Shown here: piece after piece, positions 6,705-6,892 of the stretch
How the letters are laid out: every line of letters begins with the position of its first letter
How positions within the stretch are numbered: position 1 is the stretch's first letter
Source: Nitrososphaerota archaeon
GTDB lineage: Archaea > Thermoproteota > Nitrososphaeria > Nitrososphaerales > UBA183
Reading direction: 5' to 3'
Length of the DNA: 6,892 bases
NCBI GenBank assembly: GCA_029785235.1
Contig: JAFMAA010000049.1
Span: 1 to 6,892 of the forward strand
Translations under genes and position numbers: made by a program
The notes under the pieces: model-generated
The model's database searches: none
The model's input: only the letters and a program-made list of their open reading frames with translations
Told to the model about the DNA's origin: nothing

Positions 6705-6720
6705 TTACGGGCCTCCGTAA
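6705..6720. repeat. Inverted repeat TTACGG-GCCT-CCGTAA downstream of tRNA-Val
   Basis: TTACGG (6705-6710) and CCGTAA (6715-6720) form a perfect 6-bp stem with a 4-base loop, about 19 bases beyond the tRNA 3' end on the minus strand. It could help end or process the tRNA transcript, or be an operator next to the AT-rich site at 6719-6725. Confidence 0.42.
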
Positions 6721-6725
6721 TATAG
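6719..6725 (-). promoter_or_regulatory. Possible TATA box for minus-strand transcription toward the small ORF
   Basis: On the minus strand this reads CTATATT, AT-rich in a GC-rich spacer. A start site about 26 bases on, near 6696, would give a leader of roughly 180 bases before GTG 6517. It lies 14 bases from the tRNA 3' end, so it could instead be an AT-rich tRNA trailer. Weak evidence. Confidence 0.3.
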
Positions 6726-6738
6726 CGCCAAGCTCGGA

Positions 6739-6811
6739 TGGGCTCGGCCGGATTCGAACCGGCGATCTTCGCTGTGTGAGAGCGACGTCGTAACCGCTGG
6801 ACCACGAGCCC
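6739..6811 (-). tRNA. tRNA-Val (anticodon CAC)
   Basis: The minus strand folds into a complete cloverleaf of 73 bases. The acceptor stem pairs GGGCTCG with CGAGCCC, positions 8-9 are TG, and the D-arm pairs GTC with GAC around an AGCGGTTA-type loop. The anticodon stem is TCGCT/AGCGA with loop CTCACAC, giving anticodon CAC (6778-6776), which reads GUG valine codons. The variable loop has five bases (AGATC); the T-arm is GCCGG-TTCGAAT-CCGGC; the discriminator base is A (6739), as expected for valine. The next bases are TCC, so CCA is not encoded and must be added, in keeping with archaea. No intron is present. tRNA genes are common landing sites for integrating elements, but no duplicated 3' end of this tRNA is seen elsewhere in the window. 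Confidence 0.96.
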
Positions 6812-6838
6812 GTCCGGTGGGAGCCCAACCTCGCGGAG

Positions 6839-6846
6839 GCATAAGG
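6839..6846 (-). promoter_or_regulatory. Possible TATA-like element for tRNA-Val
   Basis: On the minus strand this reads CCTTATGC, the only AT-containing patch in the GC-rich upstream region, centred about 31 bases before the mature tRNA 5' end. Archaeal tRNA transcripts usually begin a few bases before the mature end, which would place this near -26. The match to the TATA consensus is weak; the call rests on position. Confidence 0.4.
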
Positions 6847-6857
6847 GGTGCGATAGC

Positions 6858-6892
6858 TCAGCCCCCGAGGCTCCCGATTGGGGGGCGGCCCG
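6858..6892 (-). other. Possible C-terminal end of an upstream minus-strand gene (edge)
   Basis: In one minus-strand frame the edge reads GRPPIGSLGG followed by TGA (6860-6858). This could be the end of a gene entering from the right, but ten codons are too few to judge. The same bases contain GCCCCC (6861-6866) and GGGGGC (6881-6886), able to form a stem, which may instead be structured RNA or chance. Confidence 0.2.

Larger units (their letters stand above)
6518..6738. other. Spacer between the small minus-strand ORF and tRNA-Val
   Basis: About 220 bases without a supported gene. It contains two inverted repeats (6633-6647 and 6705-6720), an AT-rich TATA-like site at 6719-6725, and, at its left end, an upstream open extension of the small minus-strand ORF. 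The frame that reads through the tRNA here is Arg/Ser-rich and not credible as protein. Confidence 0.5.

Noticed and set aside
6085..6828. Long minus-strand open frame (247 codons)
   Set aside because: It reads straight through the tRNA-Val gene in the same direction and overlaps the end of AbiV and the small ORF. The product is Arg/Ser/Pro-rich low-complexity sequence typical of a chance frame in GC-rich DNA.
6841..6892. Possible second tRNA suggested by TAGCTCAG near the right edge
   Set aside because: The following bases do not supply a matching D-stem partner or a proper anticodon arm, and the window ends before a T-arm. Only a GC-rich stem is seen.
1..6892. CRISPR array
   Set aside because: Although Cas1 is at the edge, I saw no regularly spaced repeats of 24-40 bases in the window.

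Overview
The window looks archaeal. It carries a tRNA-Val gene without an encoded CCA end, a TATA box (CTTATAAATG) centred about 25 bases before a GTG start as in leaderless archaeal promoters, GAGG/GAGGTG Shine-Dalgarno motifs just before downstream starts, frequent GTG/TTG starts and a small CxxC...CPxC zinc-ribbon protein of a kind common in archaea. The DNA is fairly GC-rich. I cannot place it to genus; a GC-rich euryarchaeal or Thermoplasmata-like lineage is a guess.

Layout. (1) Bases 1-235, minus strand: the N-terminal 78 codons of a Cas1-family integrase/endonuclease that runs off the left edge. (2) Bases 236-293: a short divergent promoter region. (3) Bases 294-6095, plus strand: a tightly packed four-gene operon: a 49-aa zinc-ribbon protein, a type III restriction-modification methyltransferase (mod), its helicase-nuclease subunit (res) and an AbiV-family HEPN abortive-infection protein. 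Gaps between genes are 1, 9 and 2 bases, with a Shine-Dalgarno motif before each of the last three. (4) Bases about 6098-6280, plus strand: an open frame with no plausible upstream start, which reads like a C-terminal helix-turn-helix tail resembling the tail of some Cas1 proteins; probably a gene remnant. (5) Bases 6287-6517, minus strand: a small unrecognised ORF converging on the remnant. (6) Bases 6518-6738: a spacer with two hairpins and an AT-rich TATA-like site. (7) Bases 6739-6811, minus strand: tRNA-Val(CAC), followed to the right by its upstream region and the window edge.

Working together. This is a defence island. Mod should methylate an asymmetric site on one strand and guide Res, which translocates or slides on and cleaves unmodified DNA. 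AbiV, probably translated in step with Res, would be a second, abortive layer if restriction fails. Cas1 points to CRISPR adaptation (or a casposon) immediately to the left. All motifs expected for activity are visible in Mod and Res, so the RM system looks intact. The most unusual points are the zinc-ribbon gene heading the operon, AbiV as last gene of a type III RM operon, and the possible second Cas1 fragment at the other end of the cassette.
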